Positions 33,855 to 43,042 of a stretch of DNA of 64,000 nt are shown here, piece by piece. The position numbers and the translations under genes are program-made. Every line of letters begins with the position of its first letter. Position 1 is the first letter of the stretch. Under the pieces are notes generated by a model that searched no databases, was not told the DNA's origin, and worked only from the letters and a program-made list of their open reading frames with translations. Origin of the DNA: Alteromonas gracilis (GTDB lineage: Bacteria > Pseudomonadota > Gammaproteobacteria > Enterobacterales > Alteromonadaceae); assembly GCF_002993325.1 (NCBI RefSeq), contig NZ_PVNO01000026.1:124001-188000 (forward strand), in the 5' to 3' direction.

Positions 33855-36050
33855 TTAATTACCAGCTAGTTTCGCCTTCATCTCCCGTCGACGGGCGTGC
33901 AACAAAGGCTCGGTGTAGCCGCTAGGTTGCTCTTTACCTTTGAAGATAAGGTCGCTTGCGGCTAAGAAACCGATAGAGTTGTCTAGGTCAGGGCTCATCG
34001 GAATATATTCAGGGTCGCCGGCGTTTTGCTCATCCACTAGCACTGCCATGCGAGCCAAAGACTCTTTTACCTGATCAACACTCACAATGCCGTGTTCTAG
34101 CCAGTTGGCGATGTGCTGTGATGAAATACGCAAGGTTGCTCGGTCTTCCATAAGCCCTACGTTGTTGATATCCGGCACCTTCGAGCAACCTACACCTTGG
34201 TGAACCCAGCGTACAACGTAGCCCAAAATACCCTGAACGTTGTTGTCGATTTCTCGCTTAATACTGTCACGAGTGAGTGTAGAACCATCTTCTAACAAAG
34301 GAATGGTGAGAATATCGCTCAACCCATCAAAATCGGCATCAAGAGACTTCTGAACGTCAAACACGTTTACGTCATGATAATGAAGCGCGTGAAGCGTCGC
34401 GGCAGTAGGTGAGGGCACCCACGCCGTATTAGCCCCAGCCTTTGGATGGCCAATTTTAGCGGTCATCATATTTTGCATTTCATCAGGTATTGGCCACATG
34501 CCTTTACCAATTTGGGCTTTGCCAGAGAGGCCGCAGCGAAGCCCTACAGCAACATTGGCAGTTTCATAAGCCTTAATCCACGCCATCGACTTAAGCGCAG
34601 CTTTTTCTGCAAAAGGCCCAGCAAGCATTGAGGTGTGAATTTCGTCACCGGTCCTATCTAAGAAACCTGTGTTAATAAATACAACACGTGAGGTGGCCTC
34701 AGCAATACACGCTTGAAGGTTGATGCTCGTGCGGCGCTCTTCATCCATTATGCCCATTTTAAGGGTGTTGGCTGGAACGTCGATAATCGTTTCGATAGCG
34801 CCAAACAGTGCGTTAGAGAATGCGACTTCCTCTGGCCCGTGCATTTTAGGTTTAACAATATAAATACTGCCTTCGCGGCTGTTTTTAAATTTGCTGTTAC
34901 CTAAAAGATCATGCTTTGCGATAAGAGATGTCACTATACCGTCCATGATCCCCTCTGGCACTTCTTTTCCGTCAAAGAGCATGGCATTGTTAGTCATAAG
35001 GTGGCCCACGTTTCTAACAAACATAAGGCTTCGACCTGAAAGCACTAGCTCTCCATCCTGTAGCTTGTTTTTCGATACGTGCTTCGACGGTTGATAACGT
35101 CTATCGTCGTGCATAGCGCGAACAAGCTGCTTGCCGCCCTTTGACATTTCAATGCTTAGCGTGCCTTTCATAAGGCCTAGCCAGTTGCTATACACCAAGG
35201 TTTTGTCTTCAGCATCAACCGCGGCAACGGAATCTTCACAATCCATAATGGTGGTTAGTGCGGCTTCAACCAGAACGTCTTTTACGTTCGCGGCATCGCT
35301 TTCGCCAATAGGGTGTGTAGGGTCAATTTGAATTTCAAAGTGCAAGCCGTTGTGAGCGAAAAGCAAGCTTGAGGGGGCGCTAATGTCACCTTGATATCCT
35401 TGCCATTGCTCAGTGTTTGCTAACGTAGTTTCATCACCATCGGAAAGGGTGATAGCCAGTTTACCTGTTTCAATTTTGTATTTGGTAACGTCGGCATGAC
35501 TACCCTTAGCAAGCGGTATCATGTTATCTAAGTAGTCTTTCGCTTTCGCAACGACTTTGGCGCCGCGAACAGGGTTGTAGCTTTGGCCTGCTTCTGCACC
35601 GTCTTCATCACTTATAACGTCAGTGCCGTAGAGCGCGTCGTAAAGGCTTCCCCAGCGCGCATTTACCGCATTAAGAGCGTAGCGGGCGTTATTGATTGGT
35701 ACAACTAGCTGAGGACCAGCCATCGTTGCAATTTCAGCATCAACATTTTGTGTTTGAGCACTTACATTTGAAGGTTGTTCAACGAGGTAGCCAATATTTT
35801 TCAGGAAATCAGTATATTGATTCCCACTTACTGGGTTGCCAGCCTTGTGGTAGTCGTCAATTGCACGTTGAAGCTGCTCTCGCTTTTCTAACAGCGCGCG
35901 ATTTTGAGGAATGAATTTTTCGAAGAGGGCTTCAGCACCTTGCCAGAAAGCATCCTTATCTACGCCTGTACCAGGAAGAGCCTGTTCGTTGATAAAGTTA
36001 TCGAGTTGTTCGGCAACCTGTAGTCGGCCTCTAGTAATATATCCTTGCAT
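33855..36050 (-). CDS. glcB: Malate synthase G
   Basis: A 731-residue enzyme that condenses glyoxylate with acetyl-CoA to make malate, the second step of the glyoxylate shunt. The length and sequence match the monomeric G isoform (about 720 aa), not the shorter AceB form. Characteristic segments are [33 protein letters not shown] and [18 protein letters not shown], with the C-terminal [20 protein letters not shown] region. It follows the LysR-family gene by 98 bp in the same direction, and aceA lies beyond that, so the two shunt enzymes are clustered. Its start codon is preceded by AGAGG, which lies in one arm of an inverted repeat (36057-36098). Confidence 0.97.
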   Translation of the reverse strand: MQGYITRGRLQVAEQLDNFINEQALPGTGVDKDAFWQGAEALFEKFIPQNRALLEKREQLQRAIDDYHKAGNPVSGNQYTDFLKNIGYLVEQPSNVSAQTQNVDAEIATMAGPQLVVPINNARYALNAVNARWGSLYDALYGTDVISDEDGAEAGQSYNPVRGAKVVAKAKDYLDNMIPLAKGSHADVTKYKIETGKLAITLSDGDETTLANTEQWQGYQGDISAPSSLLFAHNGLHFEIQIDPTHPIGESDAANVKDVLVEAALTTIMDCEDSVAAVDAEDKTLVYSNWLGLMKGTLSIEMSKGGKQLVRAMHDDRRYQPSKHVSKNKLQDGELVLSGRSLMFVRNVGHLMTNNAMLFDGKEVPEGIMDGIVTSLIAKHDLLGNSKFKNSREGSIYIVKPKMHGPEEVAFSNALFGAIETIIDVPANTLKMGIMDEERRTSINLQACIAEATSRVVFINTGFLDRTGDEIHTSMLAGPFAEKAALKSMAWIKAYETANVAVGLRCGLSGKAQIGKGMWPIPDEMQNMMTAKIGHPKAGANTAWVPSPTAATLHALHYHDVNVFDVQKSLDADFDGLSDILTIPLLEDGSTLTRDSIKREIDNNVQGILGYVVRWVHQGVGCSKVPDINNVGLMEDRATLRISSQHIANWLEHGIVSVDQVKESLARMAVLVDEQNAGDPEYIPMSPDLDNSIGFLAASDLIFKGKEQPSGYTEPLLHARRREMKAKLAGN

Positions 36051-36056
36051 AACTAC

Positions 36057-36098
36057 CTCTATACATTTGTCTGTTAACCCAGTGTAGTGTGTATAGAG
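36057..36098 (-). promoter_or_regulatory. Inverted repeat over the glcB ribosome-binding site
   Basis: CTCTATACA at 36057-36065 and TGTATAGAG at 36090-36098 are exact reverse complements separated by 24 bp. In the glcB transcript the downstream arm contains AGAG of the AGAGG Shine-Dalgarno just before the ATG. It could be an operator for a dimeric regulator or, if transcribed whole, a hairpin that hides the ribosome-binding site. Both are inference. Confidence 0.5.
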
Positions 36099-36148
36099 AT
36101 AGTTTTTTAATTTATGGTTTGTATTTTTGCCATATATCTCGTGAATGT

Positions 36149-37093
36149 TTAGCCGGCGTTCATTTCGCTAGCCACATCGCTGATTAATCGGCGTAGCCAA
36201 ATGTGGCCTGCATCATGGTGAAGTAGGGCACTCCACGCCATTTTTAACGCAATAGGCGGGATGTCGAAAGGAGGCTCTTTAATCACCACGTCTGGGTCGT
36301 GTTTAAATAAACGGGCAGCTTTACTTGGCAAGGTAGCAATAAGCTTCTGCTTTTTCGCAATCTGCAGGGCTGCATGATAATGACGCGTAAACACGCGAAT
36401 AGCTCGCTGTTTACCAATTTTTGTTAGCTCAGCGTCAACCCATCCCAATTTTTGAACTTCATTTGGGTCAATACCCACGCCCACGCCAAAGCCAGTTTTG
36501 CTAACCCAAATATGCTGAGCACTTAAATAGCCTTCAAGGTCACATTTTTCAACTAGCGGGTGGTCGGCACTCATTACACAGCTAAAGGTGTCATACCAGA
36601 TAACTTTTTGGTGAAAAGACAAAGGCAGTTCGTCGAAGCGATTAATTGCCATATCAACTTTACCTTGCTCTACATCGTGAAACGTCACGTCGCTTGGCGT
36701 GATAAGGTCGAGGGTAATATTGGGTGCTAAATCGGCCAGCCTGCCCACTAATTCAAGTAGCAAGGTACTCTCCGCATAGTCACTGGTCATTATGCGGAAG
36801 GTTCTGTCGCTGGTTAAGGGGTCGAAATCAGTCTCTGGCTGAATAGAACTTTCTAATCGGCTAAGCACATCGCGAATAATAGGCTGCAGCTCAAGTGCGC
36901 GCTTAGTGGGTGTCATCCCGTCACTGGTGCGAACGAGAAGCGGATCTTTAAACAGATCGCGAAGGCGTTTTAAGCCGTTACTCATTGCTGGTTGAGTAAT
37001 GCTTAGCTGGTTTGCCGCTTTTGTTACACTTCCTTCGCGCAACAGCACATCTAAATAAACCAATAAATTCAGGTCGACCTTCGCTATATTCAT
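36149..37093 (-). CDS. LysR-family transcriptional regulator
   Basis: A 314-residue regulator. The N-terminal winged helix-turn-helix is clear ([39 protein letters not shown], about 7-45), then a linker helix and a periplasmic-binding-like effector domain (about 95-300, starting [18 protein letters not shown]). It is located between aceA and glcB on the same strand, so control of the glyoxylate shunt is a reasonable guess. This differs from the IclR or RccR regulators used in enterics and pseudomonads. The effector is unknown. No other gene lies close enough to suggest a different target. Confidence 0.92.
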   Translation of the reverse strand: MNIAKVDLNLLVYLDVLLREGSVTKAANQLSITQPAMSNGLKRLRDLFKDPLLVRTSDGMTPTKRALELQPIIRDVLSRLESSIQPETDFDPLTSDRTFRIMTSDYAESTLLLELVGRLADLAPNITLDLITPSDVTFHDVEQGKVDMAINRFDELPLSFHQKVIWYDTFSCVMSADHPLVEKCDLEGYLSAQHIWVSKTGFGVGVGIDPNEVQKLGWVDAELTKIGKQRAIRVFTRHYHAALQIAKKQKLIATLPSKAARLFKHDPDVVIKEPPFDIPPIALKMAWSALLHHDAGHIWLRRLISDVASEMNAG

Positions 37094-37303
37094 TATTCTA
37101 ATGCTCTTTTTAAACCGAATTAAATGTAACTATTATAAAGCTTTTTTATTGCAATGTCAGATAAGCGTTTAGTCTTAACAGAACAGTTTTCATATCTTTA
37201 AGTTATTGGTTTTTATTGAGTATATTGTTTTTTTATGAAATCCAAAAAAAGATAGTTTTCTTTGTCTTTTGTTGAAGGCATAAATAAAATAAATGTGAGG
37301 CAT

Positions 37304-37327
37304 AAAAAAGGGCACCCGAAGGTGCCC
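37304..37327 (-). terminator. Rho-independent terminator of aceA
   Basis: GGGCACC (37310-37316) pairs with GGTGCCC (37321-37327) around a CGAA tetraloop; on the minus strand a six-base T-run follows (A-run 37304-37309). It lies about 49 bp beyond the aceA stop and separates it from the LysR gene. Confidence 0.9.
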
Positions 37328-37375
37328 TGTAGGAAAGGTTGGGATACTTTCCGTTTAACTCTTTACCTGTTCGCG

Positions 37376-38971
37376 TTATACGTCAAACTGGTTCATGGTG
37401 TTGTCTTCACCAGATGCTTTCAGTGCACCTTCACCAGAGAAGTACTCTTTGTGCGTGTCACCTAGGTCAGAACCTGCCATCGCCTGGTGCTTAACGCACG
37501 CTAGACCTTGACGAATTTCTTGACGCTGAACACCGCGTACATAAGCAAGCATGCCTTCTTCACCGAAGTAACCTTTTGCAAGGTTGTCAGTAGACAGTGC
37601 TGCAGTGTGGTAAGTAGGTAGCGTGATAAGGTGGTGGAAGATACCCGCTTCACGTGCTGCATCAGCTTGGAAGCTCTTAATCTTCTCATCAGCTTCTGCT
37701 GCAAGTTCGCTGTCATCGTAGTCAGCAGACATAAGTTTCGCGCGGTCGTAACCAGAAACGTCTTTGCCTGCTTCTGTCCATGCATCAAATACTTGCTGAC
37801 GGAAGTTAAGCGTCCAGTTGAAAGATGGAGAGTTGTTGTATACCAGCTTAGCGTTTGGTACTTGCTCGCGAATAGCGTTAACCATTTCAGCAATTTGGCC
37901 AACGTGAGGCTTTTCAGTCTCAATCCACAGTAGGTCAGCGCCGTGCTTAAGCGACGTTACGCAGTCAAGTACTACACGGTCAAAACCTGTATTGTCTTTA
38001 AAGCGGAATAAGCCGTTTGGTAAGCGCTCTGGCTTAACAAGCTTTCCACCTTGCTTAAGCACTAAGTCACCTTCAGTTAGGTCGTCTACACCCGCAACTT
38101 CGGTCGTTTTAAGGAATGCGTTATACTGGGCAGCGAGGTCACCTTCAGAGGTAGACACAGGAATTTTCTGAGTAAGACCAGCACCTAATGAGTCAGTACG
38201 TGCAACAATTACACCTTCATCAACACCTAGTTCAAGGAATGCATAGCGTACTGCATTGATTTTTGCTAAGAAGTCTTCATGTGGAACCGTTACTTTACCG
38301 TCTTGGTGACCACATTGCTTGGCGTCTGATACTTGGTTTTCGATTTGGATACAGCACGCGCCAGCTTCAATCATTTGTTTCGCAAGTAGGTACGTTGCTT
38401 CTTCGTTACCGAAACCTGCGTCGATGTCAGCAATAATTGGTACTACGTGAGTTTCGTAGTTGTCGATTTCAGCTTGGATAGCCGCTACATCACCGCCATT
38501 TTTCTTTGCGTCGTCTAGTTTGTGGAAAAGGTCGCCCAATTCACGCGCATCTGCTTGGCGAAGGAAAGTATAAAGCTCTTCGATAAGTGCAGATACTGAT
38601 GTTTTTTCGTGCATTGATTGGTCAGGAAGAGGACCAAATTCAGAGCGAAGTGCTGCTACCATCCAACCTGAGAGGTAAAGGTAGCTTTTGCTTGTAGTGC
38701 CTTGATGCTTCTTAACAGAAAGCATTTTTTGTTGGCCTACGAAACCATGCCAGCAGCCAAGTGACTGTGTGTACTGAGACGAATCTGCGTCGTATTCAGC
38801 CATGTCTTTGCGCATGATACTTGCTGTGTAACGAGCAATGTCTAAACCTGTTTTGAAACGGTTTTGAACCTTCATGCGTGCAGCGAACTCTGGATTAATG
38901 CCTTCCCAAGTTCCGTTTTGTGCTGCCTTTAATGTGGCGAAGTTATCAATGTCTTGTTGATATTGCGACAT
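37376..38971 (-). CDS. aceA: Isocitrate lyase
   Basis: A 531-residue enzyme that splits isocitrate into glyoxylate and succinate, the first step of the glyoxylate shunt. The catalytic KQCGH motif is at residues 218-222 with Cys220 as the general acid, and the Mg2+-binding Asp pair is in ADIDAGFGN (about 181-189). The length (versus about 430 aa in E. coli) places it with the longer isocitrate lyases of Pseudomonas and many marine gammaproteobacteria. The Shine-Dalgarno GGGAG is present upstream. It diverges from cheV across 369 bp with phased GTAC repeats, and has its own terminator. Confidence 0.97.
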   Translation of the reverse strand: MSQYQQDIDNFATLKAAQNGTWEGINPEFAARMKVQNRFKTGLDIARYTASIMRKDMAEYDADSSQYTQSLGCWHGFVGQQKMLSVKKHQGTTSKSYLYLSGWMVAALRSEFGPLPDQSMHEKTSVSALIEELYTFLRQADARELGDLFHKLDDAKKNGGDVAAIQAEIDNYETHVVPIIADIDAGFGNEEATYLLAKQMIEAGACCIQIENQVSDAKQCGHQDGKVTVPHEDFLAKINAVRYAFLELGVDEGVIVARTDSLGAGLTQKIPVSTSEGDLAAQYNAFLKTTEVAGVDDLTEGDLVLKQGGKLVKPERLPNGLFRFKDNTGFDRVVLDCVTSLKHGADLLWIETEKPHVGQIAEMVNAIREQVPNAKLVYNNSPSFNWTLNFRQQVFDAWTEAGKDVSGYDRAKLMSADYDDSELAAEADEKIKSFQADAAREAGIFHHLITLPTYHTAALSTDNLAKGYFGEEGMLAYVRGVQRQEIRQGLACVKHQAMAGSDLGDTHKEYFSGEGALKASGEDNTMNQFDV

Positions 38972-39340
38972 GAGCGTCTCTCCCGACTATAATTAAAATA
39001 CTTAACGTTGTTTATGTTTACGCTGTAGGGCGTTCCCGTTGATTCCATTTCATCCTAGTGCCGGAATTGGAATAAGAGAAATATATATTTTGCATTACGG
39101 TCATTTATTTTGTGAATATATATGGGGAGTACAGGGGCGTACAATGGCGTACATGTATTAGCAAGTACGATGATATGTACAGTAAGCGGTAGTTGCTGTC
39201 GTTTTTTTAATCAGTCTATTAGCTAAAAGGGTAATAGTATTGTGTGAGAAGGCAGGGTAAATTTCCGCGAGTAAATACGGCGGTAACATGCCTGCAATAT
39301 TTTGGCTAGCTAATTGATATTAATATAAAAAGTGGGTTTT
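38972..39340. other. Divergent aceA/cheV regulatory region
   Basis: This 369-bp gap has no credible open frame. Its notable content is the GTAC-repeat cluster at 39124-39180. The cheV ATG is preceded by GTGGG. I do not see a confident -35/-10 pair for either gene. Confidence 0.5.
39124..39180. repeat. Helically phased GTAC repeats upstream of aceA and cheV
   Basis: Three tandem 10-bp units (GGGGAGTACA, GGGGCGTACA, ATGGCGTACA; 39124-39153) are followed by two more GTAC copies at 39165-39168 and 39177-39180. The 10-bp period places the copies on the same face of the helix, as expected for cooperative protein binding. The protein is unknown. Confidence 0.55.
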
Positions 39341-40303
39341 ATGAGTAGCAGTGTACTGTCGTCAGTTGATCAAAGAACCAAGCTGGTTGGTGAAAACAGG
39401 CTAGAACTTTTGATGTTCCAGCTTGGAACGCGGCACGTTTTTGCAATGAATGTCTTTAAAATTAAAGAAGTCATTAATGTTCCAAAGCTTAACATCATGC
39501 CTGGCTCTCATCATAATCTCAAAGGCGTGATGAACTACCGAGGTAGTTCAATTCCTATCATTGATTTGCGACAAGCTATTAAAATGCGCGGTACGTCTAC
39601 CGAAGAAACGGCGAAGAACGTGATCATTACTGAATATAATAGAAGCATTCAGGGTTTTATCATAGGTAACGTAAAAAACATTGTTAACACCTCCTGGGGC
39701 TCTATTCAACCGCCTCCCTCAGCAATAGGAAAGTCAAACTATTTAACCGCCATAACTCAGGTGAATATTGAGGGTAAACAAGAGCTGGTCGAGATAATTG
39801 ATGTTGAAAAAGTATTAGCTGAAATCATTGATTACGACACATCTATCTCTGAGGAAGTACTGGACAAAGAAATAGTTAATCACTTTGCGGGCAAAAAAGT
39901 GCTTATAGTGGACGACTCCAGCACCGCAAGAAAACAAATCAAAGATACCTTGGAACAGCTTGGTGTTACCATTATTGAGCGTAAGAACGGCGCCGAGGCG
40001 CTTTCATTGTTGAAGAAATGGGCTGATGAAGGCAAAAATCCTACCGACGAGATATTACTCATGTTTACCGACGCTGAAATGCCAGAGATGGACGGATATA
40101 GGCTGACATCGGAGGTGCGCGGCGATCCAAGGATGAGTGATTTGTTTATTGCGCTTAATACGTCCCTAAGCGGCAGCTTTAACGACGCCATGGTAGAAAA
40201 AGTGGGATGTAATCGATTTATTTCAAAATTCCAACCAGATATGCTTGTTGACGTTGCTCAGCAGCGCATGCGCGAATATCTTGAGTCTACAAACAATAAG
40301 TAG
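39341..40303 (+). CDS. cheV: Chemotaxis coupling protein CheV (CheW + receiver)
   Basis: A 320-residue chemotaxis protein. A CheW-like domain (about 18-165: LLMFQLGTRHVFAMNVFKIKEV, VMNYRGSSIPIIDL) is fused to a response-regulator receiver domain (about 185-315). The receiver keeps the acidic pair VDDSS, the phospho-acceptor Asp in FTDAEMPEMDGY, and the conserved Thr/Lys region (ALNTSL; FISKF). It links receptors to CheA and may tune adaptation. I use the ATG at 39341, preceded by GTGGG, not the GTG nine bases earlier. It is a lone chemotaxis gene, far from other che genes in this window. Confidence 0.94.
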   Translation: MSSSVLSSVDQRTKLVGENRLELLMFQLGTRHVFAMNVFKIKEVINVPKLNIMPGSHHNLKGVMNYRGSSIPIIDLRQAIKMRGTSTEETAKNVIITEYNRSIQGFIIGNVKNIVNTSWGSIQPPPSAIGKSNYLTAITQVNIEGKQELVEIIDVEKVLAEIIDYDTSISEEVLDKEIVNHFAGKKVLIVDDSSTARKQIKDTLEQLGVTIIERKNGAEALSLLKKWADEGKNPTDEILLMFTDAEMPEMDGYRLTSEVRGDPRMSDLFIALNTSLSGSFNDAMVEKVGCNRFISKFQPDMLVDVAQQRMREYLESTNNK

Positions 40304-40335
40304 CCCTCTTTTCTCTTTCGCCTTTTGACCTCCTA

Positions 40336-40380
40336 GCGTTGCCAGATGAACCTTTAGTCATCTGGTGGCGCAGCATTTTT
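40336..40380 (+). terminator. Terminator hairpin after cheV
   Basis: GCGTTGCCAGATGA (40336-40349) pairs with TCATCTGGTGGCGC (40358-40371) with three G-T pairs and an eight-base loop, followed after AGCA by TTTTT. It lies about 33 bp after the cheV stop. Confidence 0.7.
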
Positions 40381-40546
40381 ATCCAAAAGCTTTGAGCATC
40401 ATGCCTGCCTGCATTACACTACTATTTTCTATCGCTTAACAAACCTAAGTGCACATGAGCGAATAGTAGCGATAGCACCGATGTTTTGTATCTGCACCCG
40501 ACTACAAGGGCTGTTAGATACTTTTAACTTACTCAGGGAAGTTTAA

Positions 40547-42013
40547 ATGATTAAACAATTTGTTCGCACATCCGTTTTAAGCTGTGCGTCAATCGCCGTT
40601 CTAGCGGGTTGTGGTATCACTGAATCTGCAAATCAGCCTGCCAGCCCAAACAGTCTTTATACACAATCTGTACCGAAGAATATTATTATGGTTGTTGCAG
40701 ACGGTATGGGGCCTGCCTACACAACGGCATATCGTAATTTTGTTGACGATCCTTCAACACCTCAGATAGAACCCGTTGTCTTCGACGATATCTTAGTTGG
40801 CAATGCATCGACTTATCCTGCTCAGGTTTCCGGCTATGTAACAGATTCAGCCGCAGCGGCTACCGCATTGGCTACTGGCGTGAAGTCATATAATGGTGCC
40901 ATTGGCGTTGATGTAAATAAGCAGCCTGTAAACTCAGTGATGTATCACGCGAAAAGCAAGGGTATGCGAACTGGTTTAGCGGTGACTTCTCAAATTGTTC
41001 ATGCGACGCCTGCTTCTTATATCGCTCACAATGAAAGCCGTAAGAACTATAACGAAATTGCTGAAGATTTTTTCGATGTTCGCGCTGATGGAAAGTTCGT
41101 TGCTGATGTAATGCTGGGTGGTGGAACCTCATACTTTGAACGTGAAGACAGAGACATCTTGGCCGAGTTTATTGATGCGGGCTACGAATATGCCGATTCA
41201 TACAACCGCCTAGCATCAGTACCTGCAGGCAGTAACGTATTGGGCTTATTTGCACCTGTAGCGCTGCCTGCAGTGCTTGATGATAAGCGTAAAAATCGCC
41301 TTGAGTACCTAACGCAAAATGCCATCAAGCATTTAGAAAACGATAACGGATACTTTCTTTTAGTTGAAGCAAGTCAGGTAGACTGGGCTGGTCATTCAAA
41401 TGACATCGCTTCTGCTATGGCTGAAATGCACGACTTAGCGCTTACCATGGAATATCTACGGGATTACGTTAAAGCTAATCCAGACACCTTGGTCGTGTTA
41501 ACTGCTGATCACAGTACCGGCGGTTTAACGATTGGTGCTAATGGCGACTATCGCTGGAGCCCAGAGCATTTGAAGTCAATGTCTGCATCAGTAATGACTA
41601 TTGCTCTTGAAATGGCTAACGAAGAGAATCCTGGCGAGTTTGTTGCGAAAAAGCTAGGTCTTTCTTTAAGTGAAGAAGAGCTCGCTACCCTTGATAGCGT
41701 ATCTAATCAGGATGATAAGACACGCTTCATGGCTGTGAAGACCTTTTTAGATACAAAAACTAACACAGGCTGGACCACTGGCGGCCATACTGGGGTAGAT
41801 GTTGAAGTATTTGCTTTCGGTCGGGGCTATCAATCGTTCATGGGGCAAATTGACAATACGGATATTGCGAAGAAAATCTTCAGCTTTATTGATAAAAAGC
41901 AGCCGGTACAGATCGCGTCTCCATCGAAGAAAGTATCTACTAATATAGAGCTTACGTCTGACGAAGACGATGATGGTCAGTGCAATTTTAAAGAGGACTG
42001 GCACTGCAACTAG
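40547..42013 (+). CDS. Alkaline phosphatase lipoprotein (PhoA family)
   Basis: A 488-residue periplasm-facing phosphomonoesterase. The signal peptide ends in the lipobox LAGC with Cys22, so it is probably membrane-anchored, unlike soluble E. coli PhoA. The metal and nucleophile sites are visible: IIMVVADGMG (Asp52), VTDSAAAATALATGVK with Ser101 as nucleophile, then VDWAGHSND, LTADHSTGG and TGGHTGVD supplying His ligands. The C-terminus is a tail with an acidic Asp/Glu stretch and two Cys (SDEDDDGQCNFKEDWHCN). No Pho box was recognised upstream. It is a single-gene unit with a terminator. Confidence 0.93.
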   Translation: MIKQFVRTSVLSCASIAVLAGCGITESANQPASPNSLYTQSVPKNIIMVVADGMGPAYTTAYRNFVDDPSTPQIEPVVFDDILVGNASTYPAQVSGYVTDSAAAATALATGVKSYNGAIGVDVNKQPVNSVMYHAKSKGMRTGLAVTSQIVHATPASYIAHNESRKNYNEIAEDFFDVRADGKFVADVMLGGGTSYFEREDRDILAEFIDAGYEYADSYNRLASVPAGSNVLGLFAPVALPAVLDDKRKNRLEYLTQNAIKHLENDNGYFLLVEASQVDWAGHSNDIASAMAEMHDLALTMEYLRDYVKANPDTLVVLTADHSTGGLTIGANGDYRWSPEHLKSMSASVMTIALEMANEENPGEFVAKKLGLSLSEEELATLDSVSNQDDKTRFMAVKTFLDTKTNTGWTTGGHTGVDVEVFAFGRGYQSFMGQIDNTDIAKKIFSFIDKKQPVQIASPSKKVSTNIELTSDEDDDGQCNFKEDWHCN

Positions 42014-42056
42014 TTAATGCGATTGCTTCTTTGATTTAAGAAGTAGCTTGTCATAA

Positions 42057-42092
42057 ATAAAGCGCCGACGTTATAACAGGCGCTTTATTTTT
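42057..42092 (+). terminator. Rho-independent terminator of the alkaline phosphatase gene
   Basis: ATAAAGCGCC (42057-42066) pairs with GGCGCTTTAT (42079-42088), followed by T-rich sequence. It is 43 bp past the stop and just before glsA. Confidence 0.85.
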
Positions 42093-42121
42093 ATCAGCAA
42101 AAAATGAGGCTATAACAGAGA

Positions 42122-43042
42122 ATGGAAAACGAAATGCTGTCGTTACTTCAAGATATCTTTGAAGAAGTTGAACCTATGTTGGGAATGGGAAAGGTTGCTG
42201 ACTACATTCCGGCTTTGGCGACGGTAAACCCACGGCAATTTGGCATATCAATTTGTGACACCCAGGGGAGAATTACGTCAATCGGCGATGCCAGCGTGCC
42301 TTTTTCTATTCAAAGTATTTCGAAGGTTTTCAACTTAGTGTTAGCTATTAATCACTATGGAGAAACCATGTGGGAACGCGTGGGATGTGAGCCCTCAGGT
42401 CTGCCGTTTAACTCGTTAGTGCAGCTAGAATATGAAAATGGTATTCCACGAAACCCTTTTATCAACGCCGGGGCGCTGGTGGTTAGCGATATGGTGCAGT
42501 CTCGTTTTGCTTCCCCCTTCATTGCCATGCGAGACTTTGTGAGACGCTTAAGTTGTAACAGTGAGATTGTTGTTAATAAAGTAGTAGCAGAATCTGAATT
42601 TGAGCATCGCTCCCGCAACGCGGCAATGGCTTATTTGATGAAAGCCTACGGTAACTTTGAAAATGAGGTGGAGGATGTGCTTAGAAACTACTTCCACAAC
42701 TGCGCGCTGGAAATGAGCTGTGAAGATTTAGCGCGCTCTACCAGTTTTCTCGCTAACGCCGGTTTTTCTACCTGCGCCAACGAACAAGTGCTTACGCCTT
42801 ATCAAACTAAACAGGTGAACGCCCTGTTAGCAACCAGTGGCATGTACGACGAAGCAGGTAGTTTTGCCTTCAAAGTGGGGCTGCCAGGTAAAAGCGGGGT
42901 AGGCGGTGGTATCGTTGCCGTTGTACCTGGCCGTTTCTCAATTTGCGTATTTTCACCAGCGCTTAACAGTGTAGGTAACTCCCAGCTAGGCGTTGCCGCG
43001 CTAACCTCGCTTAGCCAACGCATAAACTGGTCTATCTATTAA
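42122..43042 (+). CDS. glsA: Glutaminase
   Basis: A 306-residue serine-dependent beta-lactamase-fold glutaminase that releases ammonia from glutamine. The catalytic Ser65-x-x-Lys68 is in [10 protein letters not shown]. Other family features are the conserved [11 protein letters not shown], the [17 protein letters not shown] helix, and [15 protein letters not shown] near the C-terminus. The length is the usual one for bacterial GlsA. Its stop codon overlaps the stop of the convergent lipocalin-like gene at TTAA (43039-43042), leaving no terminator between them. Confidence 0.96.
   Translation: MENEMLSLLQDIFEEVEPMLGMGKVADYIPALATVNPRQFGISICDTQGRITSIGDASVPFSIQSISKVFNLVLAINHYGETMWERVGCEPSGLPFNSLVQLEYENGIPRNPFINAGALVVSDMVQSRFASPFIAMRDFVRRLSCNSEIVVNKVVAESEFEHRSRNAAMAYLMKAYGNFENEVEDVLRNYFHNCALEMSCEDLARSTSFLANAGFSTCANEQVLTPYQTKQVNALLATSGMYDEAGSFAFKVGLPGKSGVGGGIVAVVPGRFSICVFSPALNSVGNSQLGVAALTSLSQRINWSIY

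Noticed and set aside
39300..39330. Sigma-54- or sigma-28-like site upstream of cheV (TGGCTAGCTAATTGAT; TAAA...GGCGGTAA)
   Set aside because: The -12 GC is absent in the first and the spacing is wrong (17 instead of 15) in the second.
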